Positions 23,319 to 30,647 of a stretch of 64,000 bases of DNA are shown here, in pieces. This stretch comes from JANNMJ01 sp031425525. Its GTDB lineage: Bacteria > Bacteroidota > Bacteroidia > Cytophagales > Hymenobacteraceae. The DNA is taken from contig JANPJM010000023.1 in assembly GCA_031425525.1 (NCBI GenBank), positions 62,001 through 126,000 of the forward strand, read 5' to 3'. The position numbers were made by a program, and so were the translations under genes. Under the pieces are notes generated by a model, which saw only the letters and a program-made list of their open reading frames with translations, searched no databases and was not told the DNA's origin. Each line of letters opens with the position of its first letter. The stretch's first letter is position 1.

Positions 23319-25136
23319 TCACATACTAACCACCACCGGCCGCACCTCCCGCTTTTCGCCGACCTGCTGGCGCCACATCGCGTAATACAGGCCTTTGCCT
23401 TCGAGCAGTTCGGCGTGGCGGCCGGATTCGGCGATTTGCCCGCGTTCGAGGACGAAGATGCGGTCGGCGTGGAGGACGGTGCTCAGGCGGTGCGCGATGA
23501 GGATGGTGAGGTGCTTGCCCGTGGCCGACAGCTCGCGCACGGTGCGCGAGATTTCCTCTTCCGTAAGCGAGTCGAGCGCCGACGTGGCCTCGTCGAACAC
23601 CAGCAGCGCGGGGCGACGCAACAAGGCGCGGGCAATGCTGAGACGCTGTTTTTCGCCGCCGCTGACCTTCACGCCGCCTTCGCCGATGACCGTATCGAGC
23701 CCCGCCGACGCCCGCGCAAGCAGCGAATGCGCCGCCGCTTGGTTGAGGGCGTTCGTGATTTCCTCGTCGGTGGCCGTGGGCGCCACGAACCGCATATTGT
23801 CGCGGATAGACCCGGCAAACAGTTGCGGGTCTTGCGTCACGAACCCGATTTGCTCGCGTAGGGCGTCCAGATCCAGCTCCGGGCCGGGAATGCCGTTGTA
23901 CAGAATCCGGCCTTCCTTGGGCTGATACAGGCCCACGAGCAGCTTCACGAGGGTGGTTTTGCCCGCGCCGCTCGGCCCCACGAACGCGATGGTTTCGCCG
24001 TGTTCGGCGCGAAACGAAATATCGGTTAGGGCCGGCGCCGTGGCGGTGGGGTGCTGAAACGTGACGTGTTCGAACGCAAACTCGCGCACCGTGTCGATGG
24101 CGGTCGGGTGGGCGGGCTTCGCTTCAATCGGAATACTCAGAATACCCCGGAAATTGGCGAGCGAAACCTCCGTTTCGCGGTATACATTGATGATATTCCC
24201 CAATTCCTGCAATGGCCCAAAAATGAAGAACGAATAAATGAAGAGCGAGAAAAACTCGCCCACCGTTATTTTTCCACTGAATACCAAATACAGCATCAGC
24301 AGCAAAATGACGTTGCGCAACAGATTGACGCACGTCCCTTGCACAAACGCCAGCGACCGGATATAGCGCACTTTTTTCAGCTCCAACGCCAAAATGCGCT
24401 GCGTGACATTGTTGAGGCGCTCGGTTTCCTGCTGCGCCAAACCGAGGCTTTTTACCAGCTCGATATTCCGCAGCGATTCGGTGGTGGAACCCGCCAGCGC
24501 CGTGGTTTCGGCCACAATCGTCTGCTGCACCTTCTTGATTCGCTTGCTCAACACCGACGATAAGATGCCGAGCAGCGGAATGGTCACGAAATAAATCGGC
24601 GCAATGACCCAATACACCGAAATGGCATAAATCACGACGAATAAAACGCCCACCAACGACGTAAACAGCAAATTAACCCCCAGATTAATCAACTTTTCCA
24701 CATCCGTCCGTACCTTCTGCAATTTACCGAGCGTCTCGCCCGACCGCTGGTCTTCAAATACCGAATACGGTAATTCGAGCGAGTGCCGCAACCCGTCGGC
24801 GTACATCTGCGCGCCGAGCCGTTGCGTGACGACATTGACGAAATAATCCTGAAAGTTTTTGGCAATCCGGCTCACCATCGCCACGCCCATCGCCGCCAGA
24901 ATCAGCAGCCCCGCGCCCTGCATAAACCCGCTCGCGCCGAGCTTCTGCTTCACCGTGCCGGGCGCATTGACGTACTCATCGATGATGTGGCGAAAAATCC
25001 ACGGGTCGAGCAGCGAAAAAATTTGATTGACGGCCGCCAGCCCTAAAGCCAGCGCCACCAGCCCCCAGTAAGGGCGGAGGTATCGGTAGAGAATATCCAC
25101 GAGGTAGCTGAAATCGACAAGTTCAGCGCGCGGCAC
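23319..25136 (-). CDS. ABC exporter, fused permease-ATPase (MsbA/MDR type)
   Basis: 605 aa from GTG 25134-25136. The frame extends to a TTG at 25169, but a CACCTTTG box at 25152-25159 would then lie inside the gene. Six membrane helices occupy about residues 20-310. The ATPase domain carries Walker A GPSGAGKTTLVKL, signature VSGGEKQRLSIARAL, Walker B LLVFDEATSALD and the H-loop IAHRLSTV. Half-transporters of this type act as homodimers and export lipids, drugs or peptides; substrate cannot be told. No accessory genes adjoin. Confidence 0.92.
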   Translation of the reverse strand: MPRAELVDFSYLVDILYRYLRPYWGLVALALGLAAVNQIFSLLDPWIFRHIIDEYVNAPGTVKQKLGASGFMQGAGLLILAAMGVAMVSRIAKNFQDYFVNVVTQRLGAQMYADGLRHSLELPYSVFEDQRSGETLGKLQKVRTDVEKLINLGVNLLFTSLVGVLFVVIYAISVYWVIAPIYFVTIPLLGILSSVLSKRIKKVQQTIVAETTALAGSTTESLRNIELVKSLGLAQQETERLNNVTQRILALELKKVRYIRSLAFVQGTCVNLLRNVILLLMLYLVFSGKITVGEFFSLFIYSFFIFGPLQELGNIINVYRETEVSLANFRGILSIPIEAKPAHPTAIDTVREFAFEHVTFQHPTATAPALTDISFRAEHGETIAFVGPSGAGKTTLVKLLVGLYQPKEGRILYNGIPGPELDLDALREQIGFVTQDPQLFAGSIRDNMRFVAPTATDEEITNALNQAAAHSLLARASAGLDTVIGEGGVKVSGGEKQRLSIARALLRRPALLVFDEATSALDSLTEEEISRTVRELSATGKHLTILIAHRLSTVLHADRIFVLERGQIAESGRHAELLEGKGLYYAMWRQQVGEKREVRPVVVSM

Positions 25137-25151
25137 GCGCCGCGCGGGGCC

Positions 25152-25159
25152 ACAAAGGT
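25152..25159 (-). promoter_or_regulatory. Candidate -7 box (CACCTTTG) of the ABC exporter
   Basis: One mismatch to TAnnTTTG, 15 nt upstream of the GTG at 25136, and used to choose that start. Confidence 0.35.
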
Positions 25160-25211
25160 GGGGCACCAAGTAGGCAACCCGGTTGGCGCCCGGAAGATGC
25201 CCGGCCGTTGG

Positions 25212-25558
25212 TTATGCTGTGCCGCTTACCTCCGCCACGAGGGCATCAATCTCCTCACGGCTCAAACTTTCCAGCTCTGACTTGTCGTAAATCGCCAGTA
25301 GGAAAACTGTCGTAGGGTCGTCGGGTTGAATTGCCACGATAACGTGTGTAATCACGCGGGCGCCGCCGCGCTTACCTTGGCCTTTGCTTGCGATGGCAAG
25401 ACGGATTTGTAGCAGTTATTGCCGAGAGATTCGCCGAGTTGGGGGTTGGCGGTTATCGCCCGTGCAAGACTGGCAACATCGGCCCCGAGCGAGCGATACT
25501 TCTTCGATAAGCGCTTGAACTCCCGCCGGAAGCGGGGCGCAGGATCAATCCCGACCAT
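25212..25558 (-). pseudogene. RelE/ParE-type toxin gene with a frameshift
   Basis: The first frame starts MVGIDPAPRFRREFKRLSKK and reads to NNCYK, then goes out of frame near 25406-25408. From there the next frame continues without a gap: IRLAIASKGQGKRGGARVIT, then VFLLAIYDKSELESLSREEI, ending at the TAA at 25212-25214. Adding one T in the TTT run at 25406-25408 would restore a ~115-aa RelE-family toxin (mRNA interferase fold). The start overlaps the antitoxin gene by 14 nt, typical of such pairs. Either the toxin is inactivated or this is a homopolymer sequencing error; the window cannot distinguish these. Confidence 0.8.
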
Positions 25559-25883
25559 CCGCCTCAGCTGCTACTTCTTTCAGGAGATCTTCTAGATTCC
25601 TTGGCTGAATCTCGCCGCGTTGCACGGCCCGGATGTAAGCAAAACCTTCCGTCAGGTCGCGTCGGAGCATTGCCTTCTGGCGTTCCTTGCGGGCCAAGCG
25701 CTGGGTTTCGCGCTGAGCGCGACGCTTTTCCTGGGCGGCAAGATGGGCACGGGCAGTGGCTTCGAGGGCCGCAAACTCGGCGTAGGGCAGCGTGACGGCG
25801 GTCGGCTCGCCGTGCGCATCGCAGTGAATTTGCGGGTGCAAAGGCGGTAAGACGGCGGGCGGTGGGGTAGCGGCAGGTTTCAT
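25545..25883 (-). CDS. Antitoxin of the adjacent RelE-type locus
   Basis: 112 aa from ATG 25881-25883, the first ATG giving a family-like product. QIHCDAHGEPTAVTLPYAEF resembles the Phd/YefM-style antitoxin N-terminus. The rest is highly charged and helical (KRRAQRETQRLARKERQK), ending in EIQPRNLEDLLKEVAAE, the segment expected to wrap the toxin. The gene overlaps the toxin start by 14 nt, so it is transcribed first and translationally coupled. It appears intact although the toxin is frameshifted. Confidence 0.7.
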   Translation of the reverse strand: MKPAATPPPAVLPPLHPQIHCDAHGEPTAVTLPYAEFAALEATARAHLAAQEKRRAQRETQRLARKERQKAMLRRDLTEGFAYIRAVQRGEIQPRNLEDLLKEVAAEADGRD

Positions 25884-25948
25884 CGGGGAAGCAAACAGAA
25901 CGCAACAGGTAGCCGGTTCAGCAGGTGAAGATAGTACGACGTGCGCCG

Positions 25949-25956
25949 TAGCTTCG
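25949..25956 (+). promoter_or_regulatory. Candidate -7 box (TAGCTTCG)
   Basis: One mismatch to TAnnTTTG, 43 nt upstream of the start at 26000. Confidence 0.3.
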
Positions 25957-25999
25957 GGGGCCGCTGGCAACGGAGCCGCACGGCAACAAATCAATTCCG

Positions 26000-26350
26000 A
26001 TGAGAAAGCTGCTGTATGTTATTGGGCTGCTGGTGGTGGCGGCGGGGTCGTTTGCGTTTTTGCCGAAAGCCGAAAATGAAAAAGAAATGATGATGATTTT
26101 TACAGTATCAGGACTCACCGCCAAAACCACTACAATTTCTCCTGATGGAGCAACAGACTTTAAAGCAATTGAGCTGGACAAGAAATTTCAGCCTTTCCCG
26201 TGGGCACAAGCCCATCAGGCTGAGTTAACTAAACTCAATGTGTTACGAAAACAAGGATGGCACGTAGCCCGACACTACACCAATGCCTTTACCTACAACC
26301 TTTCCGGCGCCACCACCATTGAAGTAGTGTACGCGCTTGAAAAGAAGTGA
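26000..26350 (+). CDS. Small exported or membrane-anchored protein, paralogue of 28809-29171
   Basis: 116 aa. N-terminal hydrophobic segment LLYVIGLLVVAAGSFAFLPK, then a short acidic stretch and MMMIF. The C-terminal half has QAHQAELTKLNVLRKQGWHV and ends VEVVYALEKK-like. The product at 28809-29171 shares the leader (LLGVAAGLFAFLPK), the YMMI stretch and LHQAELTKINKLSREHWQV, so they are paralogues. No family name recognised; function unknown. Also paralogous are the hairpins that follow each gene. Confidence 0.75.
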   Translation: MRKLLYVIGLLVVAAGSFAFLPKAENEKEMMMIFTVSGLTAKTTTISPDGATDFKAIELDKKFQPFPWAQAHQAELTKLNVLRKQGWHVARHYTNAFTYNLSGATTIEVVYALEKK

Positions 26351-26395
26351 AACCAGAACCGCCCGCACCCCTAACCAGCAGGAGTGCGGCTGGTT
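26351..26395 (+). terminator. Hairpin after the small paralogue
   Basis: AACCAG/CTGGTT arms with an imperfect GC interior, directly after the stop. It is related in sequence to the terminator at 29192-29230 that follows the second paralogue. Confidence 0.5.
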
Positions 26396-26406
26396 TCATA
26401 TCCGCC

Positions 26407-26435
26407 GTGCGGGCGGGCACAAGGCCCGCCCGCAC
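26407..26435. repeat. Perfect 12-bp palindromic hairpin
   Basis: GTGCGGGCGGGC/GCCCGCCCGCAC with a 5-nt loop between the small protein gene and the decayed ORF at 26451. It may be a second terminator or a REP-like unit. Confidence 0.6.
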
Positions 26436-26450
26436 GTTTGTGCGGTGCGG

Positions 26451-26748
26451 TTATTTAACTCCCTCATAATGTTCATAATACCTCCTTTTCAACTCCGCGA
26501 TTACCTCGCCGAGCGCAGGGCGCGCGGCTTCGTCGGGTAGAAAGGTGAGGTGACCGTGGACATCATCTTGCAGCAAATCGTAGCGGTGGACGTGATGTTC
26601 CTGCGTTATGCGTGGGGTGCGGGCTGTCGTAGCGGAAAATGGTGGTGCCATCGGCGAGCATCGTTTGGCAAGACATACGATTTGGTTTGCGCCCATCGTT
26701 TGTCTGCCAACGACCGCCAACGCGTATTTTGCCCGCCTGTTTCTCCAT
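26451..26748 (-). pseudogene. Frameshifted small gene, possibly a DUF6516-type toxin
   Basis: Two overlapping frames make one sensible protein. The first gives MLADGTTIFRYDSPHP and then fails. The second continues HHVHRYDLLQDDVHGHL, FLPDEAARPALGEVIAELKR and stops at the TAA at 26451-26453. The combined pattern (DG..IFRYDN, HHVH, late P.L.EVI.EL) recalls small toxin-like proteins of the DUF6516 kind. One indel around 26595-26625 would join them. N-terminal extent is uncertain. It lies close to another broken toxin gene at 25.2-25.6 kb. Confidence 0.45.
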
Positions 26749-26772
26749 TTACTCTGTCCGGCACCTTATCCC

Positions 26773-28713
26773 ATGCTAACCGAAAAGCTACCTTCTTCCG
26801 CTTCTGTCGGCCCCGACGATGCCGATGCCATCGCCCCCGTCGATCCTTTCCACCTGCTGCGCCCAGCCAATGCCGAACACCTGGCGGCCCTCATCGCGGC
26901 GTGGGACCCGGACGGGCGCAGTGGACCAAGCATCGCGCCGCTGCGCTTTGTCGCATCGTTGTTCATAGAAGAATTTCGGCGGCTTGCCCCCGCCGCACTC
27001 TGCGCGGAAGTCGAGGTACTGCTCGACCTCCCCGCCACCCCACCGGCCGACGCGCGCGACGACCTCGATCACGCCGTTATTGCTCGCTCGCTCTACCTCA
27101 ACGACTCCGGCCTGCATAGTGTGTTGAGCCTGGGGGTGTTGTTGCTCGATGCGCCTTACTTCAGCACGTTTCGGCGCGACATGCTTGCCATTGCCGCCAA
27201 AGTCGATGCCGAACAATTTAGCGAGGGCACATCAACGGCGGGTGCGGAAAATGCTTTGATCGACAAGGAAAACGACGAAAGCGAAGTGCATTTCTGGCAG
27301 AGCGTCTGCCGCCACCTGCGGCAGCAAGGGCCGGTCATGCTGCAAGAATTTGAGCGATTATCTGAAATGTTTTTCGATATGTCGCAGGCGCTTGCCCACG
27401 TCCACGACCCTACCGGCGCCACGCCGGCGCCCATACTGCTCACCAGTGCCGACCTGCGCACCCGCCGCCGCCGGCTGCAAAAACTACTCGACCACAATAG
27501 CCACGCGCTGGCGCTGGCGTTTGGGCCGGCGCCAGCTCCGCAGGCCGCCCTGCCCGCTGCCGAAATAACCCACCTGCAAACCCGCGCCCGTGCGAATGCC
27601 GCCGACTGGCGCACCCTGCGCGCCACCGATACGGCCGCCCTGCCTTCCGCCGACCTGCTGCGCGACTTACACGCGCACCTCACGCTGGCCTCGTCTGCCG
27701 TGACGTACCTGCTGCGGTTGCTGCCCCCCGGCCACCCCTTGCGGCGGGGTCTGCGGGCGCACGCCCCCCTCACGCGGGAGGCACTGCGCAGTTTCAGCGA
27801 AGCCAACACGGGCCCCGTGCTGCACCAGGTGGTCGACCGTCGCCCCGCCGACCTGTACCACACGCTGGTGGTGGCGCAACTGGTGCTGGCCGCCCCCCTG
27901 CGGACGGCGGTACGCACGACGCTCTGCCGCGAAGTCATCGGGTTTGCACCGCGTGGCTTCGATCTGCTGGCTGTGGGCACCGAAGTGTTCGCTGAATCTT
28001 TTCTGCTGACGGCGGCCGAGTGGAGCATCGGGCTCGTGCGAGCGGACGACCCCGCCACCGCCGCGCCCCCCGCCGAGCAGGAAGCTGCACTTGCCGCCCT
28101 GGCTACGCACCGCGCGGCCCTCACCGAGCTATTCGCCGCGGCCGGCGGCCTCGGCGAAGCCGCGGCTCCGGCGGCGTTGGCCCGCCAAGGCCCGTTTCTG
28201 CGCCTGACCCCCACCGATTTGCAACTGCCGCTGCTGCGGCTCCTGACCTTGCACGTGCCCACGCTGGGCCAACTCGTGGATCATCCCTTCGCCAAGGGTC
28301 TGCACGAGTTGAGCGGGTTCCGGCCGACCGAACAGCTCGATGGCTTCTACGAGCGCCTGTTGCACCACCGCGCCGGTCAGGCGCTGATGCTTTCCGTGGA
28401 AGAAGCCGTGATGGTCTATCACTTGCTGCACGGCGGGGCGCTGCTGCTGCTGCGCGGCACCGGCGCGTGGCTGACGCAGGTGTTGCGCCGCCGCCTCCAC
28501 GCCGAGTCGCTCACCGACCCCGAACTGGAAGCCTCTTACGCCCGGCTGCTGTTTCTGCTGTCGTCGGAAAGCACCTTTGAGCGTTTCCGCGCCACGCTCC
28601 GGCCGCTGCTCGACTCGTTCGGCAAGGCGCTTCAACGCCTCCACCCGCACCATGCCCGCGTAGAGGCCGCCCGCGCCGAGGTGGCTGCCTTGGCGTCTAA
28701 GGTGTTGAGCTGA
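26773..28713 (+). CDS. Large alpha-helical protein of unknown function
   Basis: 646 aa from ATG 26773; the frame opens earlier but the upstream part overlaps the decayed ORF on the other strand and has no coding look. No signal peptide or clear membrane span. Composition is rich in Ala, Leu, Arg and His, and long leucine-rich helices dominate (for example FSEANTGPVLHQVVDR and FRATLRPLLDSFGKALQRLH). No P-loop, catalytic triad or metal motif is evident. I do not recognise a family. It is bracketed by two paralogous small exported proteins (26000-26350, 28809-29171), which makes the three look like one inserted unit. Confidence 0.65.
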   Translation: MLTEKLPSSASVGPDDADAIAPVDPFHLLRPANAEHLAALIAAWDPDGRSGPSIAPLRFVASLFIEEFRRLAPAALCAEVEVLLDLPATPPADARDDLDHAVIARSLYLNDSGLHSVLSLGVLLLDAPYFSTFRRDMLAIAAKVDAEQFSEGTSTAGAENALIDKENDESEVHFWQSVCRHLRQQGPVMLQEFERLSEMFFDMSQALAHVHDPTGATPAPILLTSADLRTRRRRLQKLLDHNSHALALAFGPAPAPQAALPAAEITHLQTRARANAADWRTLRATDTAALPSADLLRDLHAHLTLASSAVTYLLRLLPPGHPLRRGLRAHAPLTREALRSFSEANTGPVLHQVVDRRPADLYHTLVVAQLVLAAPLRTAVRTTLCREVIGFAPRGFDLLAVGTEVFAESFLLTAAEWSIGLVRADDPATAAPPAEQEAALAALATHRAALTELFAAAGGLGEAAAPAALARQGPFLRLTPTDLQLPLLRLLTLHVPTLGQLVDHPFAKGLHELSGFRPTEQLDGFYERLLHHRAGQALMLSVEEAVMVYHLLHGGALLLLRGTGAWLTQVLRRRLHAESLTDPELEASYARLLFLLSSESTFERFRATLRPLLDSFGKALQRLHPHHARVEAARAEVAALASKVLS

Positions 28714-28757
28714 CGACGACTAGGTTGGGCGCCGTAATGCTAGTTGTTATTGCGGCC

Positions 28758-28765
28758 TACCTTCG
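28758..28765 (+). promoter_or_regulatory. Candidate -7 box (TACCTTCG)
   Basis: One mismatch to TAnnTTTG, 43 nt upstream of the start at 28809; same spacing as the box before its paralogue at 26000. Confidence 0.35.
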
Positions 28766-28808
28766 GCGCGCCGCCGCAACGTCGCGGGGGCGTTGTCTTT
28801 CGCTACCG

Positions 28809-29171
28809 ATGAAAAAGCTGGTTTATTTAGCGGCGCTGCTGGGTGTGGCGGCCGGGTTGTTCGCGTTTCTGCCGAAGGAAGGCGAGGCGACAGGGTATAT
28901 GATGATTGTCGGACAGTATGACGGAACAAAAACCGTCTACTTATCGACAATCACGGTTGATGGCCAGAAGACGGTTGAAGAGATCAAGACAACCGGTTCT
29001 AAGATAAATAAGCTCGCCGACTTACATCAAGCGGAACTTACCAAGATCAACAAATTATCACGCGAGCATTGGCAAGTGATTTCGGCCACAAGCTCATCAT
29101 TGAGTGCGACCCCTGGCGCATTTGTCGTAAGTGACATGGTGGAAAATGTCTACACCCTTCGCCGACAGTGA
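28809..29171 (+). CDS. Small exported or membrane-anchored protein, paralogue of 26000-26350
   Basis: 120 aa from ATG 28809; an upstream in-frame start at 28725 would bury the hydrophobic leader. The leader is LVYLAALLGVAAGLFAFLPK. TVYLSTITVDGQKTVEEIKT precedes the shared LHQAELTKINKLSREHWQV; the C-terminus is MVENVYTLRRQ. The two paralogues share their leader and the QAELTK..L motif. Function unknown. A strong hairpin follows the gene. Confidence 0.75.
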   Translation: MKKLVYLAALLGVAAGLFAFLPKEGEATGYMMIVGQYDGTKTVYLSTITVDGQKTVEEIKTTGSKINKLADLHQAELTKINKLSREHWQVISATSSSLSATPGAFVVSDMVENVYTLRRQ

Positions 29172-29191
29172 CTAACTACCAATAAAAATCA

Positions 29192-29230
29192 AACCGGCCG
29201 CGCCCCTGAAAAGCAGGAGCGCGGCCGGTT
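29192..29230 (+). terminator. Hairpin after the second small paralogue
   Basis: 12-bp stem AACCGGCCGCGC/GCGCGGCCGGTT with CCCT and AGGA partly extending it. It lies 20 nt after the stop and resembles the hairpin at 26351-26395. Confidence 0.65.
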
Positions 29231-29243
29231 CGATTTCAACAAC

Positions 29244-29261
29244 TGCGGACTTCAGTCCGCA
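29244..29261. repeat. Dispersed palindrome TGCGGACTTCAGTCCGCA
   Basis: The same palindrome with the central two bases inverted occurs at 35184-35201, and a relative at 60904-60923. It sits in the convergent gap between the small paralogue and the acyl-CoA dehydrogenase. Confidence 0.65.
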
Positions 29262-29272
29262 CAACGGAGCTC

Positions 29273-30508
29273 CTACTTAAACGCCGCAATCCCCGTAATA
29301 TCCATCCCAGTAATCAGCAGGTGGATATCGTGGGTGCCTTCGTAGGTAATCACCGATTCGAGGTTCATCATATGGCGCATAATCGGGTATTCGCCGGTGA
29401 TGCCCATACCGCCGTGGATCTGACGGGCTTCGCGAGCGATGTGCAGCGCCATATCGACGGAGTTGCGTTTCGCCATCGAAATCTGGGCGCTCGTGGCTTT
29501 GCCCTCGTTTTTGAGGACGCCGAGGCGCCAGGCCAGCAATTGCGCCTTTGTGATTTCGGTGAGCATCTCGGCCAGCTTGCGCTGCGTGAGCTGGAAAGCG
29601 GCAATCGGTTTATCGAACTGGATGCGCTGCATCGAATATTTCAGGGCCGACTCGTAGCAGTCGATGGCCGCGCCGATGGCGCCCCACGCAATGCCGAAGC
29701 GCGCCGAATCGAGGCACGAGAGCGGGCCTTTGAGGCCGTCGATGTTCGGCAGAATGTTTTCCTTCGGCACCTTCACGTTGTCGAATACCAACTCGCCGGT
29801 GATGCTCGCGCGCAGGCTCCACTTGTTGTGGATTTCGGGCGCCGTGAAGCCCTCCATCCCTTTCTCGACGATCACGCCGCGAATCCGCCCGGCTTCGTCC
29901 TTCGCCCACACCACGGCCACCTGGCTTTGCGGCGAGTTCGAAATCCAGAGCTTCGCGCCGTTGAGCAGGTAATAATCGCCCATATCCTTGATATTGGTCG
30001 TCATGCCGCCGGGGTTCGAGCCGTGGTCGGGCTCGGTCAGGCCGAAACAACCGAGCCACTCGCCGCTCGCCAGCTTCGGCAGAAACTTGCGGCGCTGCTC
30101 CTCCGAGCCATACGCGTAAATCGGGAACATCACGAGCGAGCCCTGCACCGAAGCCGTGGAACGCATCCCCGAATCGCCGCGCTCGATTTCCTGCATAATC
30201 AGGCCGTAGGAGATGTAGTCCATCCCGCCGCCGCCGTATTCCGTTGGAATGGTAGGGCCGAAAGCACCTACTTCGCCGAATTTGCGGACGATTTCCGAGG
30301 GGAAATGCGCGTCCTGCGCCCATTTCTCGATGTTGGGCGAAATCTCGCGTTTCACGAAATCGCGAATGCTCTGGCGCACCAGAATATGCTCCTCGGTGAG
30401 CAGACCGTCGAGGTCGAAATAATCGGTGAAGCCGTTGGCGTTGGTAGAGCCGGGGGCTTTTTTCTGGGTGATCGCTTTGGGCGAAAGAACGTCGGCTTGG
30501 CTGGACAT
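29273..30508 (-). CDS. Acyl-CoA dehydrogenase, glutaryl-CoA dehydrogenase-like
   Basis: 411 aa from ATG 30506-30508; the longer frame starts inside the TACCTTTG box. Typical flavin acyl-CoA dehydrogenase: GCFGLTEPDHGSNPGGM binds substrate/FAD, LWISNSPQSQVAVVWAKD follows, and the C-terminal domain has RQIHGGMGITGEYPIMRH. VITYEGTHDIHLLI carries the glutamate at the position of the glutaryl-CoA dehydrogenase catalytic base. Members oxidise glutaryl-CoA to crotonyl-CoA in lysine/tryptophan breakdown. No other degradation gene is adjacent, so another short-chain acyl-CoA substrate is possible. Confidence 0.9.
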   Translation of the reverse strand: MSSQADVLSPKAITQKKAPGSTNANGFTDYFDLDGLLTEEHILVRQSIRDFVKREISPNIEKWAQDAHFPSEIVRKFGEVGAFGPTIPTEYGGGGMDYISYGLIMQEIERGDSGMRSTASVQGSLVMFPIYAYGSEEQRRKFLPKLASGEWLGCFGLTEPDHGSNPGGMTTNIKDMGDYYLLNGAKLWISNSPQSQVAVVWAKDEAGRIRGVIVEKGMEGFTAPEIHNKWSLRASITGELVFDNVKVPKENILPNIDGLKGPLSCLDSARFGIAWGAIGAAIDCYESALKYSMQRIQFDKPIAAFQLTQRKLAEMLTEITKAQLLAWRLGVLKNEGKATSAQISMAKRNSVDMALHIAREARQIHGGMGITGEYPIMRHMMNLESVITYEGTHDIHLLITGMDITGIAAFK

Positions 30509-30532
30509 AGTGGGCTGATTGATTTGGGATTG

Positions 30533-30540
30533 CAAAGGTA
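30533..30540 (-). promoter_or_regulatory. -7 promoter box (TACCTTTG) of the acyl-CoA dehydrogenase
   Basis: Exact TAnnTTTG match, 24 nt upstream of the ATG at 30508. Confidence 0.55.
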
Positions 30541-30542
30541 AG

Positions 30543-30626
30543 AACGTGGCGAGCGCCGTCCCGGCGCCGCGTGGAAAGTCACGGTTCAGTTTTTCTCGGC
30601 GGCGCCAGGACAGCGCTCGTTACGTT
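30543..30626. repeat. Long imperfect hairpin before the acyl-CoA dehydrogenase promoter
   Basis: Arms 30543-30570 and 30598-30626 are ~28 bp and mostly complementary (ends AACGTGGCGAGCGC and GCGCTCGTTACGTT). It lies between the stop of the TonB receptor gene and the next promoter on the minus strand. Confidence 0.6.
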
Positions 30627-30647
30627 TCCCACGTCGTGTGCTACCGC

